Origin: Cricetomys ansorgei
Taxonomy: Eukaryota; Chordata; Mammalia; Rodentia; Nesomyidae
Direction: 5' to 3'
Length of the DNA: 64,000 nucleotides
NCBI GenBank assembly: GCA_026225945.1
Contig: JAMJFZ010002307.1
Span: forward strand, 1,081,001 to 1,145,000
The notes beneath the pieces were generated by a model. It was not told the origin of the DNA. It did not search any database and was given only the letters and a program-made list of their open reading frames with translations. This document shows, piece by piece, positions 31,489-42,892 of the stretch (position 1 is its first letter; each line of letters starts with the position of its first letter). The translations under genes were made by a program, and so were the position numbers.

Positions 31489-34058
31489 AGCGAACGAACC
31501 ACATAAGGAGAGTTGGAACTGTGATGCTTCCTCTTGAGAGATGCCTTTGAACTTGCCACTCTGGCATTTGTGCCTCATCCAGCTCTGCTATTTCTGAGCT
31601 GTTCAGGGCTGCCTCTACACGACCTTCCAGAACTGTCTGTCAGTTCTGTGATGCAGAAGCAAAGTCCCCACCTGGCTTTTATGGGATACTCTTTAACAAG
31701 TGTAGCTGTTTTCATTAATGTTGAGATCCTTAGGAGTTGGGAAGCATCACAAAGCCATATACTTTTCTGTAGAAGCCCACGTGATTTACATATTCTTGTT
31801 ATAAACACATTCATTTGTACTGAGAAGCAGCTACATGGAAACCTGATTACAGAGTGGCCATCGTTGATTTCATACGGCTCTGGCTGCCTGCAGCTCCCTC
31901 CCGTCTCCACTGTGTTTAACCTGATCTGATGCCATTAAAATATTATTCTCAAGGGAACTCATGGGGATTCAATGTTGATTAAAACCATACGTTAAAGATA
32001 TTCTTTGCCCACACTTTCTGTGTGCTCACAATAAAAGCAAGGGCTAGATAGAATCCATTCTCCCCTTCTGTATCACACGCCTCACTGTACCAGAGCAGAA
32101 TGCATGCTGGGACAGCTGTGCATTGAGGGACGTATCTAGAAATGCATTTTGTTGTTATTGAGCAAAAATTTTTTTAAAAATCTTTTTTTTTTTTTCCTTT
32201 TCTTTTCTGTTTTTAAGAGCTGGGTCCTCTGTTACACCAAAATCTGACTCCTGAATATCAGGGGCTGTTGTAAAAACAATTGACCGAAATGCTCTTGTTA
32301 TAAGGCAGGTTGTCTTCCTGCAGTGAGCCATAAGGATCAGGAGGGAACATCCCCAGCTCTAGGAAGAAGAGGATTCTCAGATCCTGTTAGTTTAACAGCC
32401 AGTAGCTGTATGGGTGTATGCTCAACTAGAATGTTTATTATTTAAATCCTAATTTACATAGGGAACCCTGATGGAATTCTTTACAGAAGCAAATATAAGA
32501 GCACAGAATCAGAGAAAGATAAAGAGGGAAAATTTTTTACAGTGTCAACACTGAAGATCTTTAAGCACGTTTACATGTGCATAGCTTTTCTGGAAAGGAA
32601 AGGGAAAGTTGAAACATAAGGCGAGCTGTGAGTGAAAGACGCCAATAATTGGCGTGGCCACATATTGAACCACTTCTCGGGCCAGGCACGGCTGTGCTGG
32701 GCAGGCGGCGGTTTATCTGTGTTGACTGCTGCCTCCTTTCAGTAATTTTTTAATTACCCTCCCCTGGATTTATGAGGCACAAGGGAATGTGTAAAAATTA
32801 TTCTAAACATTAGTAAGAATCTCAACTGGAGAAATAAGGTACATATTTCATGATCAGCCTCCTGGTTTTTTAAAACTTCGGCCCCTTGATCTTGATCTGT
32901 GTCTCTAGAACAGTTGGTGATAATTTCATACTTTTGTCAGTTATCATTATTACCTCCTGTATTGATAATATAGGCAAAATAATAAAAATTCTTGGGGAAA
33001 TATAGATCTATGCCTAATTATTCGAATGTCATATTTTTAAAATTGCTTTATTCGTAAGTTTTTAAAGTATTTCTCCGAAGAAAATACCTTTCCGTGAAAG
33101 AGGCAGGAAAGACAGGGCGTGCTTCCCGCTGCGGTGTGGTTCTGATTTCTGTAGGGTCCTGGCAGCGCATCCCGTTTTCTACACTTTGCACTCTCCTCCT
33201 GGGGTGGTACAACAGAACCCGAGAACACAGATTCTTCAGCCTGACCCTCCTCTGCAGAACGAGAAACAGCGCTTACTGCTGCCTATGCACGCTGCAAACT
33301 TCTGGCAATTAATTTCAATTAAGTTATTTACAAGGTGCGCCACTGCTAACTCTGTGCCCAGATGTTTCACTTGGCAAAACGTGGCGGCCACCAATGAAGT
33401 CGGTTTCAGCAACAATCACTCATTGATGGGATTTTCGCAGTGAATTCACAGCACCTTCATAACACCGGCGCATGATGTCATCACCCTGCCCCTCATCCCA
33501 ACCATAAAAATGCCAATACAAGTTGCAACAAATGACTGCGGGCGATGGTTGGGTTCTAGAGAGGCTGCGTTGAACACCTGGGCTGTGGTGGAATCTAGCA
33601 GCTTTCAAAGCTTCGTTACCAGATGTTTGTGGAACAACTTATGCATGTATGGAAAACATACATTATTTTTTCATTTGCATGAGTGATTACCAGGACTTTG
33701 GAAGTAGTGGGAACATGGATTCTTTTCTTTTTAAAAGGCTAATGAAAGTTTACTGAGGAAATATTTTTTAATTAAAATCAGCACTGTTAATATTAGCCAT
33801 CAAGAGTTGAATCTGCATAATAATGTTTTTAAGTAATTGTTTGTCCAGATAATACATACAAAAAAAGAAAACAAATTAGGTGCTGGGGTTGTAACTTTGT
33901 GAAAGAAAATAAAAACCTATAAAGGTTTTATTAATTTTTAAATCAGCTATTAACTATTTCATTTTGTTTAATAACTTTGCACGTTTTAGGGTACTATTTA
34001 ATAATAATGTCTTACTTTTCTTAACTGTTCTCTATGGTCTTTAAATAAAACAAAGGAA
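31489..34058. other. SINE-poor AT-rich block, candidate conserved non-coding DNA
   Basis: About 2.6 kb without any SINE or LTR that I can recognise. Clusters of TAAT/ATTA words (32740-32760, 32930-32960, 33305-33320, 33765-33850) alternate with moderately GC-rich patches (33110-33300). This texture is often seen in developmental enhancers. Conservation cannot be judged from one sequence. A 131-codon open frame (31534-31929) has no recognisable domain. Confidence 0.35.
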
Positions 34059-34271
34059 GGCTGGAGAGATGACTCAGTGGTTAAGAGTCCTTGCTGCTTT
34101 TCTAAAGGATGGGAATTTGGCTGCCAGCACCTACTTTGGGCAGCTCACAACAGCTGTAACTCTAGCTCCAGGGGATCCAATGCTCTCTTCTGGCCTCTGT
34201 GGGCACTGCACTCATGTGCATATACCTACAGACAGACAGACACACACACACATACACACACATACACAGAG
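34059..34271 (+). mobile_element. B3/B2-class SINE with CA-rich tail
   Basis: 'ggctggagagatgactca', 'gtggttaagagtccttgc', 'gcagctcacaacagctg' and 'ctctcttctggcctctgt', then a GACA/CACA tail (34229-34270). It is the only SINE in a 5-kb SINE-poor stretch. Confidence 0.9.
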
Positions 34272-36538
34272 ACTATTTAAAATTATCTACGTGTGTTTAC
34301 ATTTACCATCCGTTTAGCATGGTACTTTCTCTGTGGTGTAAGAGGAACTGTACTTTGTGATTTATCAGTTTAGAAAGTGCTTTTTCATGTTGGCTCCGAT
34401 TGTATTCCCCACCCACAATGATGCTCCAAGTAAGAAAGCTCCATCAAAGTTTTTGATAGGTATGTTTCTAACAGGATTGTGATTATTTTTTTATTTTAAA
34501 GAAATTGATGGCTCTTAGTTTTTAATTAACTAAAATGCTAAGCCTATGAAAATAAACAGTAGCCTCATTTGTGAAAGTTCGACTATTATTCCCAGTCTAA
34601 TGTACTTTATTTTGAATTAGGAGATGAAATGGACCACATTCCCTCCTCTGAGCAACTACAAAAAGCTGCTTAAACTACACACAGCTGTGCAGTAAGAAAC
34701 TGTGATTTCATTTAGTTCAAAGAACTCTGAATCTATGCAGGCGTTAAAATCTGAAAAAAAAAATCAAAGCATATTCTATCAGGGTCCAATGAATGTATTG
34801 TGTTCATAAAGCCCAGTTTCAGAAAATATATGTGTGCTGCTTCCTAAACAAACAGGTAGGTGATTTAAAAAAAAAAAAAGCTGTCTTGTTTAAGAAGCAA
34901 ACATTTCAACCATTTCAACACCTTGACTAAGAAATGACCATTAAAATGAAGCTGTTCCCTATCAGGTTATAAAATGAACGAAGTGTCAGAAGCAAATACA
35001 CATTAATAGGTGGGATAGTAAACACGAAATGAAAACGTCTTTGCAACTTTAACACTTAGGAGATGGATTCCCATCACCCTTTGCTGTGCTGTGAACGTGG
35101 TGGTCCTTGGGTAGGGTTGTGATGGCTTCCTTTGCCTTTCCTTCTTAATGTGTCCAGGATCCTGCCAGCTCTCCAGGGAGACATTAGGAACAGCAGGGTG
35201 GTGCCGCTTGCAGGCGCCTCCTGGGCATCTCCAGGGAGGCCCGGTCTCAAAGCCACTGAGAGACACTGTGAACACACGTCCTCATTCCTGGCTCATTAAA
35301 AGCTTGGGCCCAACATGATGAGAATGAACATTGTGTGGATATAGATAGCACCCTGTGTTTTGTTAAGAAAATGTAAATGTTTCCCTGGTACATGTTTTAT
35401 CTGAAATAATTTTAACTTTTAATCTCGGCCTCAAGGCAAACTAGTGGAGAAACTTCTTAATGCTTGTGTTAAAGGGGGCTGCAATTTGTTTTCCATCGTT
35501 AGGACATTTTTATACCACCGTTAAATAAAAGCAATAATCACAAAGGAAACTAAACTACAAAGAAAATATAGTAAAGCCACGCTAGCATCTGTCCTAAATA
35601 TATACAACAAAGGAAACGCACGGCTGCGGTCGGGGCTTACTCTTTAACCCACCTACTGCTTTCTCAGCACCCAGCAGTGCGGTGGCCGTGCGTTAAGGGT
35701 ATTCTTAAGCTGTATCAACTCAACATGTTTAGAAGAAGAGTGAAAGAAATGCTGAATAACCCCCAATATTTTGTTCACTTGAAGTAAAATTTGCAAGGTT
35801 TTACGAGTGTCTGCAATGCTGGCGATCAGAGAAGGCATGCTAGTCCCTTAGATGAAAATATAATACATATCGCTTCAGCTGGAGAGAACGGAACACTGAT
35901 AATTCAAGCCACACCTGCCAGTCCCTGGCAGTTGAGTTGTCTGTGTCAGGACAGGATGAACACAGTTTCACTGGGAAGCGCTGCACAGGCCGTTCACTAT
36001 TCGTGCGGTTGCTGAACTACTAAAAAATCAAGTATGTTCTGTACAATCTAGGACTGTGCTTTGTGGCTATTGTACTGCTGAAGACCAATCTAGGCCAGTT
36101 GGGTAGTTGAAGACACTTCTCATACTTGTCAGACCAGCTGAAGAACTCTGTCCTCTTGTCAGTCTCCAGCATGTTAAGCCACTTCCAGGAGCTAATGGGG
36201 GAAGGAGAGTTCTGTTATGCTTTTGGCAAAAAGCTTGCAGAAATGTATGTGTCTTTCGGAAGGTTAATTTTGTTGAAAAAAATACTTGATGATGTCTTAG
36301 AATTTCCCAATCATTTGCAAAGATTTCTTTTACACGGATTTTCCCATTTAATTACATATCTGTCTTCCCCTATAAATCAGATGAGCCAATTATTTGGAGG
36401 TTGGTCAATAACAAAAACACCTAGGAAAGTTACGACTAGAGTAGAAGAAAGAGAGAAAACACACAAGTTCTTTGTTTAAATGTGTACTGTCATTATTAAA
36501 CTTGGCCCTTATTCAAATGCCTTAAGACCAGTATCTAC
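34272..36538. other. SINE-poor block, second part
   Basis: A further 2.3 kb without recognisable transposons, again AT-rich. It contains a 117-codon plus frame (36126-36479) with protein-like composition but no domain I can name. Confidence 0.35.
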
Positions 36539-36818
36539 AGACTGGAGAGATAACTCAGTAGGTTACGGTTAAATGTTTCCCAAGCATAAAGACCAGAGTT
36601 TGATCCCTAACACCCACATAGAAAGCCATACTTCATAGCCAGGGAGGCCAAGAAAGCCTTTTGACTGGAGCTCACTGACTTTCCAGCCTCCTAGATCACA
36701 GGGAAAGACCCCAGGGATCTTAAAAAACAAAGGTGATGGCTCTTGAGGAACAATGCCCAGAGAGGACCTTGGCTCCCACACATACATGCACACACATGCA
36801 TAAACACATATACCCCAG
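36539..36818 (+). mobile_element. B3A/B4A-type SINE
   Basis: 'actggagagataactcag', 'aagcataaagaccagagtt', 'gatccctaacacccaca' and 'ggaccttggctcccacac', ending in a CA/TA-rich tail. Diverged. Confidence 0.75.
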
Positions 36819-37272
36819 TTATAGATAGAATCTAGGAGAGGCAGATGCTAACAGCCAAATGACCGTGTCCATGTGAGAGGGAGCTATCCTACTGAGAACA
36901 AAATTCAGAAGCTGTGGTTAGGTGGTGATGATGCTCGTCAGTATGTGCTTCCACTTTCTGTATGCTCCAAAGCTTCCACTCAATGACTGCTCAAGATGAC
37001 TCCCGTGGAAGCCAGGCATAGAGTCAGACTTGGGAGTTGCCTGCCCCTCATCAGATTTAAACTGTTTTGGTGGGGCAAGGCTCCAACTAGAGGGAAATTT
37101 CAAAGAAAACATAGCATAGTTCACTGTGGCTCTAGCACATGTCACTGCAGTCGGCGATTGGAGATCATGACCTAGAGTGAGCCTTCAGTGCCTGCCTTCA
37201 CAGAAACAGGTTCAGTTCTCGCAAGTTATGGAATTCAGTGAGAAAGTTTCTTTGCTTTGCTGTTTTTCCCCC
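36819..37272. other. Unassigned non-coding DNA
   Basis: No feature recognised. Confidence 0.3.
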
Positions 37273-37406
37273 ATGAGCACTCTAACCCACGTGTGTGCAC
37301 CACAGCATGCAGCGTCCACGTGAACACTCTAACCCACGTGTGTGCACCACAGCATGCAGCGTCCACGTGAACACTCTAACCCACGTGTGTGCACCACAGC
37401 ATGCAG
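37273..37406. repeat. 47-bp tandem array, about 2.8 copies, rich in CACGTG
   Basis: The phrase cactctaacccacgtgtgtg starts at 37278, 37325 and 37372, giving an exact 47-bp period. Units are nearly identical. Each full unit contains two CACGTG E-boxes (cccacgtgtg and tccacgtgaa), five in all. The last unit diverges after 37406. Confidence 0.95.
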
Positions 37407-38541
37407 TGCCTGCAGAGACCCTTTCTCTCTGTTCAACATGAAGTATGCTTCACCACAAAAGTTACTCAAATCTGGGCCTGAGGGTCTCACACATTTCCAC
37501 AAACACAAACACCGAAACGCTGCTAGCGCACTGTATGCATGGCCTGTATATTTAATGTGTTAAATAGAAGTGAAGTAACTGGAAGGGGCAGTGCACTTTG
37601 TGTTGGTCCTCACAAGACTTCCCAATCCCCAGTGTCTCGAACCCTGTCAAGGCAGAACACACAATGATTTCTTCAAAATGCCACTTATAGTCTGTCCTCC
37701 TTCCACTTGACTCTAAACTGGTGCAGACCCCCCATTGTCAGTCAGCATTTTCCGACAAGGGTAACTGAAACTTGGAGACACAGAAGGAAAAATGTTTCCT
37801 CTTCCATCAGACTTAAAAGAAGATGGACCCCCCTCTCCTATTTTTCTCATTAGCATTGTAGTACAAAAACCATTTAGTTAATTAAATACATCGAAGTGAC
37901 AAATAAAAGATACTCTAATGAATAAAACACAGAAGACCCCATATGGCTGCTGGTTTCTTCTTGCCAAGCAGCATAAGCAACTGGCCAGTGTCAGGAGGAC
38001 CAGCCAGCAACATGACAGGGAAGGCCGAAGAGCTGCTGGCCACTCCAGCCCCCACTGCCATGTCTCCTCTACCCTGACTGACTGTACACTCACACCATAA
38101 GCCCACACACCCCTCACACAATCTTCCTTACACTGTTTTTGTTAGGTACCTATCACAGCAATGGGAAAGGTAAATAACACAGGCACCGGCTTAAGCTGTC
38201 TCTTAAATCATCATGCCAGCGCAACAAAACACAGTAGACTTGATTTGGCCTTTGGAGAACAAATTCACAGCCTGGGAAATAGGATCACCATATTTAAAAA
38301 CCCATTATGGATCTGCCTTCTTCGTAAACGATTCCTGAAGACTGCTATTCCTCAGCTCTGTTTTCCATTCCTTCCGAAGTTTATACATCTTTAGATAATA
38401 CAGCTAGGTGCTCTCTTTCGATTTCTATGTAACTCATATATGGATATCTCATTTTCTTAGCTATTTATATTTTGCTTAAGGCAGAAGCGCAGATTGTGAT
38501 TCTGTGGTCCTCATTTTCCAGTGTTAATCTTCCACTCTGGT

Positions 38542-38544
<3 letters not shown>
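37407..38544. other. Unassigned non-coding DNA
   Basis: No gene or named repeat recognised. Confidence 0.35.

Positions 38545-38593
<49 letters not shown>
38545..38593. repeat. (TG)n microsatellite
   Basis: About 24 uninterrupted GT units at the tail end of the neighbouring minus-strand SINE. Confidence 0.95.
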
Positions 38594-38596
<3 letters not shown>

Positions 38597-38887
38597 GTCA
38601 CATGCCTTAGTGAATAAGAGTCAGAGATCAACAATGTATGTCTTCCTTGATCACTTTCCTTGTGTGTTGTGTGACAGGGTCTCTCATTGAATCTAGAATT
38701 CACCAGTTGGCTAGCCTAGCTGACTCAAAAAGACCCAGAGATCCTCCCGTCTCTTATCTCTCAAGCTCTGGGATGAGAGATGCATACTGCCCTGGCCCAG
38801 CTTCATATTTAGGCACTAGGGATCTGAGTCCAGATGGCTTGTGCTATCACAGCAAGGGTTTTGCTGACTGAGCCATCTTCCAAGGCC
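38594..38887 (-). mobile_element. B4A/B3A-type SINE
   Basis: Antisense body with 'gacagggtctctcattga', 'aagctctgggatgagaga', 'aggcactagggatctgag' and 'tgctgactgagccatctt'. The TG microsatellite is its expanded tail. Confidence 0.75.
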
Positions 38888-39690
38888 TTTGTTCAAGGTT
38901 TTACAACTATTAAAAAAGGCAGATATCAGAATAGTTAATTTTGGTGTGGCTCAAAATAAAGAAATAAAATAAAATAAAAACATGTAGTCAGCTAAAACTA
39001 TGTATAAAGGCTGTATGTCCAGGGATGGGTGGCAGGATTTGTCATATAACACATACCATATTCCCTCTTAAAGGGACAGTACGGAGTTCAAGGGGGGAAA
39101 GGATCATCAAAGCGAAGAGGACCACTGATGTAACATTTGGAAGAGATTTTTAGTTTCTCAGCTCCAAGAACCATCTGGATTGAGTGCTATGCGCACTGCA
39201 GTTCTTACATCTGTGAGGAAAGTGAGGCGGGAGGCACAAGCTTGTCAACAGAACATAACTGCCATAAGATTGCCCTTCACCAGAACACTTTCCACAGAAT
39301 AAAGTAAGCAATCACTTACTGGCTTTCGAAATTGGCATTTGAACTATCACGTGAACCTCACAAAGAGAAAATCATGCAAACACAATTTGTCATCATGCCT
39401 TTCTACACTGAGCTGAAGGAATTTCGCTGTGCTGAGTGATTTTCGATTTTGGTCTTCTCTGGGTTTCTAGAGAGCAAGCTTCTACACACAGCACTCTGTG
39501 CAGGTGGAGTTGAGTCCTGCTGAGGACATTGTCATAGAGGTGCTAGAATGTGCTACAGGGAGCCTGGCTACAGAGAGGGAAACCCACGGTGAGGGAACTA
39601 GCCCTCAAAGCAGAATCTGTAACCTGCTGAATCAGAGAGCCCTGAAGGGGGTCCTCCTCCTTTCTTTTAGTCTAAAATGACAGATTTCTA
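38888..39690. other. Unassigned non-coding DNA
   Basis: A short AAAT-rich patch near 38955-38985. Otherwise nothing recognised. Confidence 0.35.
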
Positions 39691-39797
39691 GACTTAGAGA
39701 CAGAGACAAAGGAGGAGGGAGGGGAAGGAGACGAAGAGGACAGGGGCACCGAGACTGCGAGGCGAGAGGAGGAAGGAAGAACAGAAAAGAAGAAAGA
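39691..39797. repeat. Purine-rich (GA/GGA) tract
   Basis: About 105 bp dominated by G and A with scattered pyrimidines. Confidence 0.8.
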
Positions 39798-39855
39798 GCC
39801 TGCTTTCTCCTCCCACCTCTGTGCTTATCTGAGAGGCTGTCCATCTTCATGCCTT

Positions 39856-40040
39856 TTTTTTCTTTCTTTTATGTTTCTCTTTTTGTTTTGTTTTTGTTGT
39901 GATATGACACAGGGTCTCACTATGTAGACCTGGATGACCTGGAGTTCAGTACGAAGACCAGGCTGTCCTGAAACTCACAGAGATCTACCTGCACCTGCCT
40001 TCTGAGTCCCAGGACTAAGTCGTGTGACATTGTGTCATGC
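39856..40040 (-). mobile_element. B1-like SINE, diverged
   Basis: T-rich tail, then 'cacagggtctcactatgtag', 'gaccaggctgtcctgaaac' and 'cacagagatctacctgcac'. Extra sequence between the first two blocks suggests an old or rearranged B1. Confidence 0.75.
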
Positions 40041-40817
40041 TACACCATTTTTTTTTTTTCAAAGCACCTTGGTCTGGCTTCTCCTTCCTTCACTCCCAGA
40101 AAATAGCTCCTGCAACAGCTTTCAAAGACCTCCTGGCTGAGGCCATGATACCCTTTCAATTGTCTCAATTTATTTTTAGAATTCAAAATATTTATCAAAT
40201 GTCACCTGACACGTTTATTTTTCCTTACGAGGAAACGGCTTCACCTTCGGCAGCCTTTTGTACCCTCTCCACCCAACTTAGCTTCTTTCATACACGGAGT
40301 TCCTTTACCCTCTGGTTTTGCTCCAAGATTCCATTCTTGCCCGGTGCATTCTCCTCCATGCCTTCTCCAGAGCAACCTCATCCTCTGCTGTAAACTACCA
40401 ATTCAATCGGCCCCTAGCTCTTGAGACACTTGAACTTTTTTTCTTGGCATAGCTGTGCCTTGAACTTCTGACTTGTATTTCTAAACTCCTGCTTGATACA
40501 GTGTCTCAGAAGCACCTTAACCTGATAACCTAAACCTTCTTAACCTCTTCTCTCCTATTCTTGTCAGAATTACTTTCCCTTCCTTACTTGCTTATCCAGT
40601 AGTCATGGCTCTAGATGAGCCCAGGGCTACAGGGCTCATCCAGAATGCACCCTAGGCAATGCTCAGCAGCCTTAACAGACCCTGGGACTCACCTGCTCTG
40701 TTGCTGTAGCCTCTTTCCAGTTCCTGTCCAAATGCTTTCCCACCTTGCTTTCTTCTTGAATCTGTGGCCCCCATCTTTGCTTTGTAGATAATCTGCCTAA
40801 CTCCTTTCAGGCGACTT

Positions 40818-40820
<3 letters not shown>
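40041..40820. other. Unassigned non-coding DNA
   Basis: No gene or named repeat recognised. A plus frame of 118 codons (40037-40393) begins in a SINE-adjacent T run and is not credible. Confidence 0.35.

Positions 40821-40900
<80 letters not shown>
40821..40900. repeat. Compound (TC)n(AC)n microsatellite
   Basis: 44 bp of pure TC passes directly into about 36 bp of pure AC without interruption, a length that is likely polymorphic. Confidence 0.97.
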
Positions 40901-40902
<2 letters not shown>

Positions 40903-41318
40903 GACTATCAGAGTCTTTCTGGCTACTTCTTCCTTGTAAATTTTATCCCCTGCTTGTCTTTGCTCACTTTCTACTGACAACTTCCCAAATGTACTGGTTC
41001 AGAGGAGCCTCAAGTCCAGGGACAGGCTAAGAAGTTTGCCTGGAAAGCTTACAGTCCTGTTTCTGTGCAAACTTCAGATTCCTACACCTCACTTCTGCAC
41101 ATTCCCTTACGGTGGCCGTCAACCATGATGATGGAGGGTATGCCTCCATTAGCGTTTTTCTCAATTTATGGGAATTTATAACATGTGGAGTCTCAACCAC
41201 TCCTTGAGGCCTCTGGGAACAGGAAACATGCCTTACACATCCTTTTCCAGGTGTTTTAAATTATGAATAATAATAGATTTTAGAATGCTAATAACCGAAT
41301 AGGAAAAAAGTGACCAGC

Positions 41319-41319
<1 letters not shown>
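40901..41319. other. Unassigned non-coding DNA
   Basis: No feature recognised. Confidence 0.3.
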
Positions 41320-41365
<46 letters not shown>

Positions 41366-41369
41366 CTGC

Positions 41370-41410
<41 letters not shown>
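41320..41410. repeat. Compound (TA)n...(AC)n microsatellite
   Basis: TA units at 41320-41365 with one CA break, a short 'tctgccat' linker, then AC units at 41372-41410. It adjoins a minus-strand B2-type SINE. Confidence 0.95.
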
Positions 41411-41415
<5 letters not shown>

Positions 41416-41577
41416 GTCAGCAATTGCCTGCAGAAACTGGAAGAAGGCATCAGATCCCCTTGGGCTGAAGTTACAAATGGTTGTGGTCTGCCTGACACAA
41501 GTGTTGGGGACTGAACTAGGGTCCTCTAGAAGAGCAGAAAGTGCTTGTAACTTCTGTATCATCTCACCAGGCCCTTC
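41411..41577 (-). mobile_element. B2/B3-class SINE
   Basis: Antisense body: 'ggaagaaggcatcagatcc', 'gttacaaatggttgtgg', 'agggtcctctagaagagc' and 'tgtatcatctcaccaggcc'. Confidence 0.85.
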
Positions 41578-41662
41578 AATTACCTTCTTCAATCCCTTGA
41601 AAATTACTTTTCAGATGAGACGAGAATTATATAATAAAACAACAATTAGAAAGTCAAACCAA

Positions 41663-41838
41663 GGGCTGGAGACATGGTTCAGGGGTTAAGAGCACTGGCT
41701 GCTCTTCCAGAGGCCCTGAGCTCAGTTCCCAGCAACCACAATCAGCTCACAACCATCTTTAATGGGATCTGATGCCCTCTTCTGGCAAGCAGGTGTACAT
41801 GCAAATAAAGCACTCAAACATAAAAAACACAAAACAAA
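41663..41838 (+). mobile_element. B2 SINE, well preserved
   Basis: 'gggctggagacatggttcag', 'actggctgctcttccaga', 'ctgatgccctcttctggc' and an A-rich tail. A 14-15 bp target duplication is visible: agaaagtcaaacca at 41648-41661 and agaaaatcaaaacca at 41839-41853. Confidence 0.92.
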
Positions 41839-41853
41839 GAAAATCAAAACCAT

Positions 41854-42853
41854 TTCATAATAAAGGAAATGGTTACTCAGAGCAACAAAAGAACCTTAAC
41901 TCACTAACAGGAGAAATTTCCTGTGTTGTTGGTTAATGTGTGAAATGAGAGATGAGGTCTGGCTTCTGCCAGGTAATTCTCTCTCTGGAAACATTTGGAA
42001 AAGAGTCTTTCAACCTGTGGGGGGTCAGTTCTGTCCACCAAACAGAACACGGACAATGTGCGTCACCTTCTCCCTTGCAAAACCTCGGCGGGCCTGCAGC
42101 TACATGCAAGCTGCTGGTTGAATAAGACACTGTACGTGACAATGAACACCTCAACAGTAAGTCTAGACTACGAGGTTATATTCAGAAACATATGACCTCA
42201 GTGGGGGTGGAGATTGTGGGGGAACAGAGCCTGGGTCAGGTGAACTTCTAAATAGAAAAGGTATTTATGAGCTCATGTGAAAAATAAATAAATAAAGGAA
42301 CAACGAGAGAAGCATGTTAACAAAGAAAGATCATTCAGAATTCAGGAACCCACTGAAGCAGGTAACTTAATTCAAAGAGTTGAGGGCTGGGTAGCCATGG
42401 TGACAGCTATACCCTGCAAGATGGGGAAGGCTAACAATAAAAAAGAAATACAGATTGAGATCGATTTAAAAATTAGAGTTCCACTGAAATTAGGAAAAAG
42501 CATTTCTCCCCTCTAGACAATAGGTAACATTGGATTGAAAAGAGAGGAAAATCCTGGGAGCCATTCTCTGCATCGGAAATACAAATAAAGAGACTTCACA
42601 AGCCACAAGGCCAGTCAGAGCTGCTTAACATACTTGAACTCCTCTCTGTGCTTCCTGCCTTCAGCTCTCTGTCTGACATCTCTTCTCTCTCTGTCTGCAG
42701 TAATTACTCGGAGCTTCCCTGATAACTTTTCTTTTCTTATTTGAAGAAAAGGGTGACATTACCAATTCTATTGAAACCAAACCCTAAGCATGGCTGCAGC
42801 CAAATTCTGCCCACCATACGCCGGAGTCAAACACTGGATGCGTAGGAACAGAG
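41854..42853. other. Unassigned non-coding DNA
   Basis: No gene or named repeat recognised. A CT-rich patch lies near 42650-42705. Confidence 0.35.
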
Positions 42854-42892
42854 GGCCGTGTCACGTGGGACAGAAGGCCGTGTCACGTGGGA
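42854..42892. repeat. 22-bp tandem duplication carrying two GTCACGTGG E-boxes
   Basis: The 17-bp phrase ggccgtgtcacgtggga occurs at 42854-42870 and again, identical, at 42876-42892. Confidence 0.95.

Noticed and set aside
31534..31929. 131-codon plus frame
   Set aside because: Overlapped by a 111-codon frame on the other strand, no domain, no Kozak or splice support.
34059..34271. tRNA-like sequence as a tRNA gene
   Set aside because: The Pol III box-like words belong to B2/B3 and ID SINE bodies. No cloverleaf with intact anticodon arm was found here or elsewhere.
37273..37406. CRISPR-like array
   Set aside because: Contiguous tandem units without unique spacers, in mammalian DNA.
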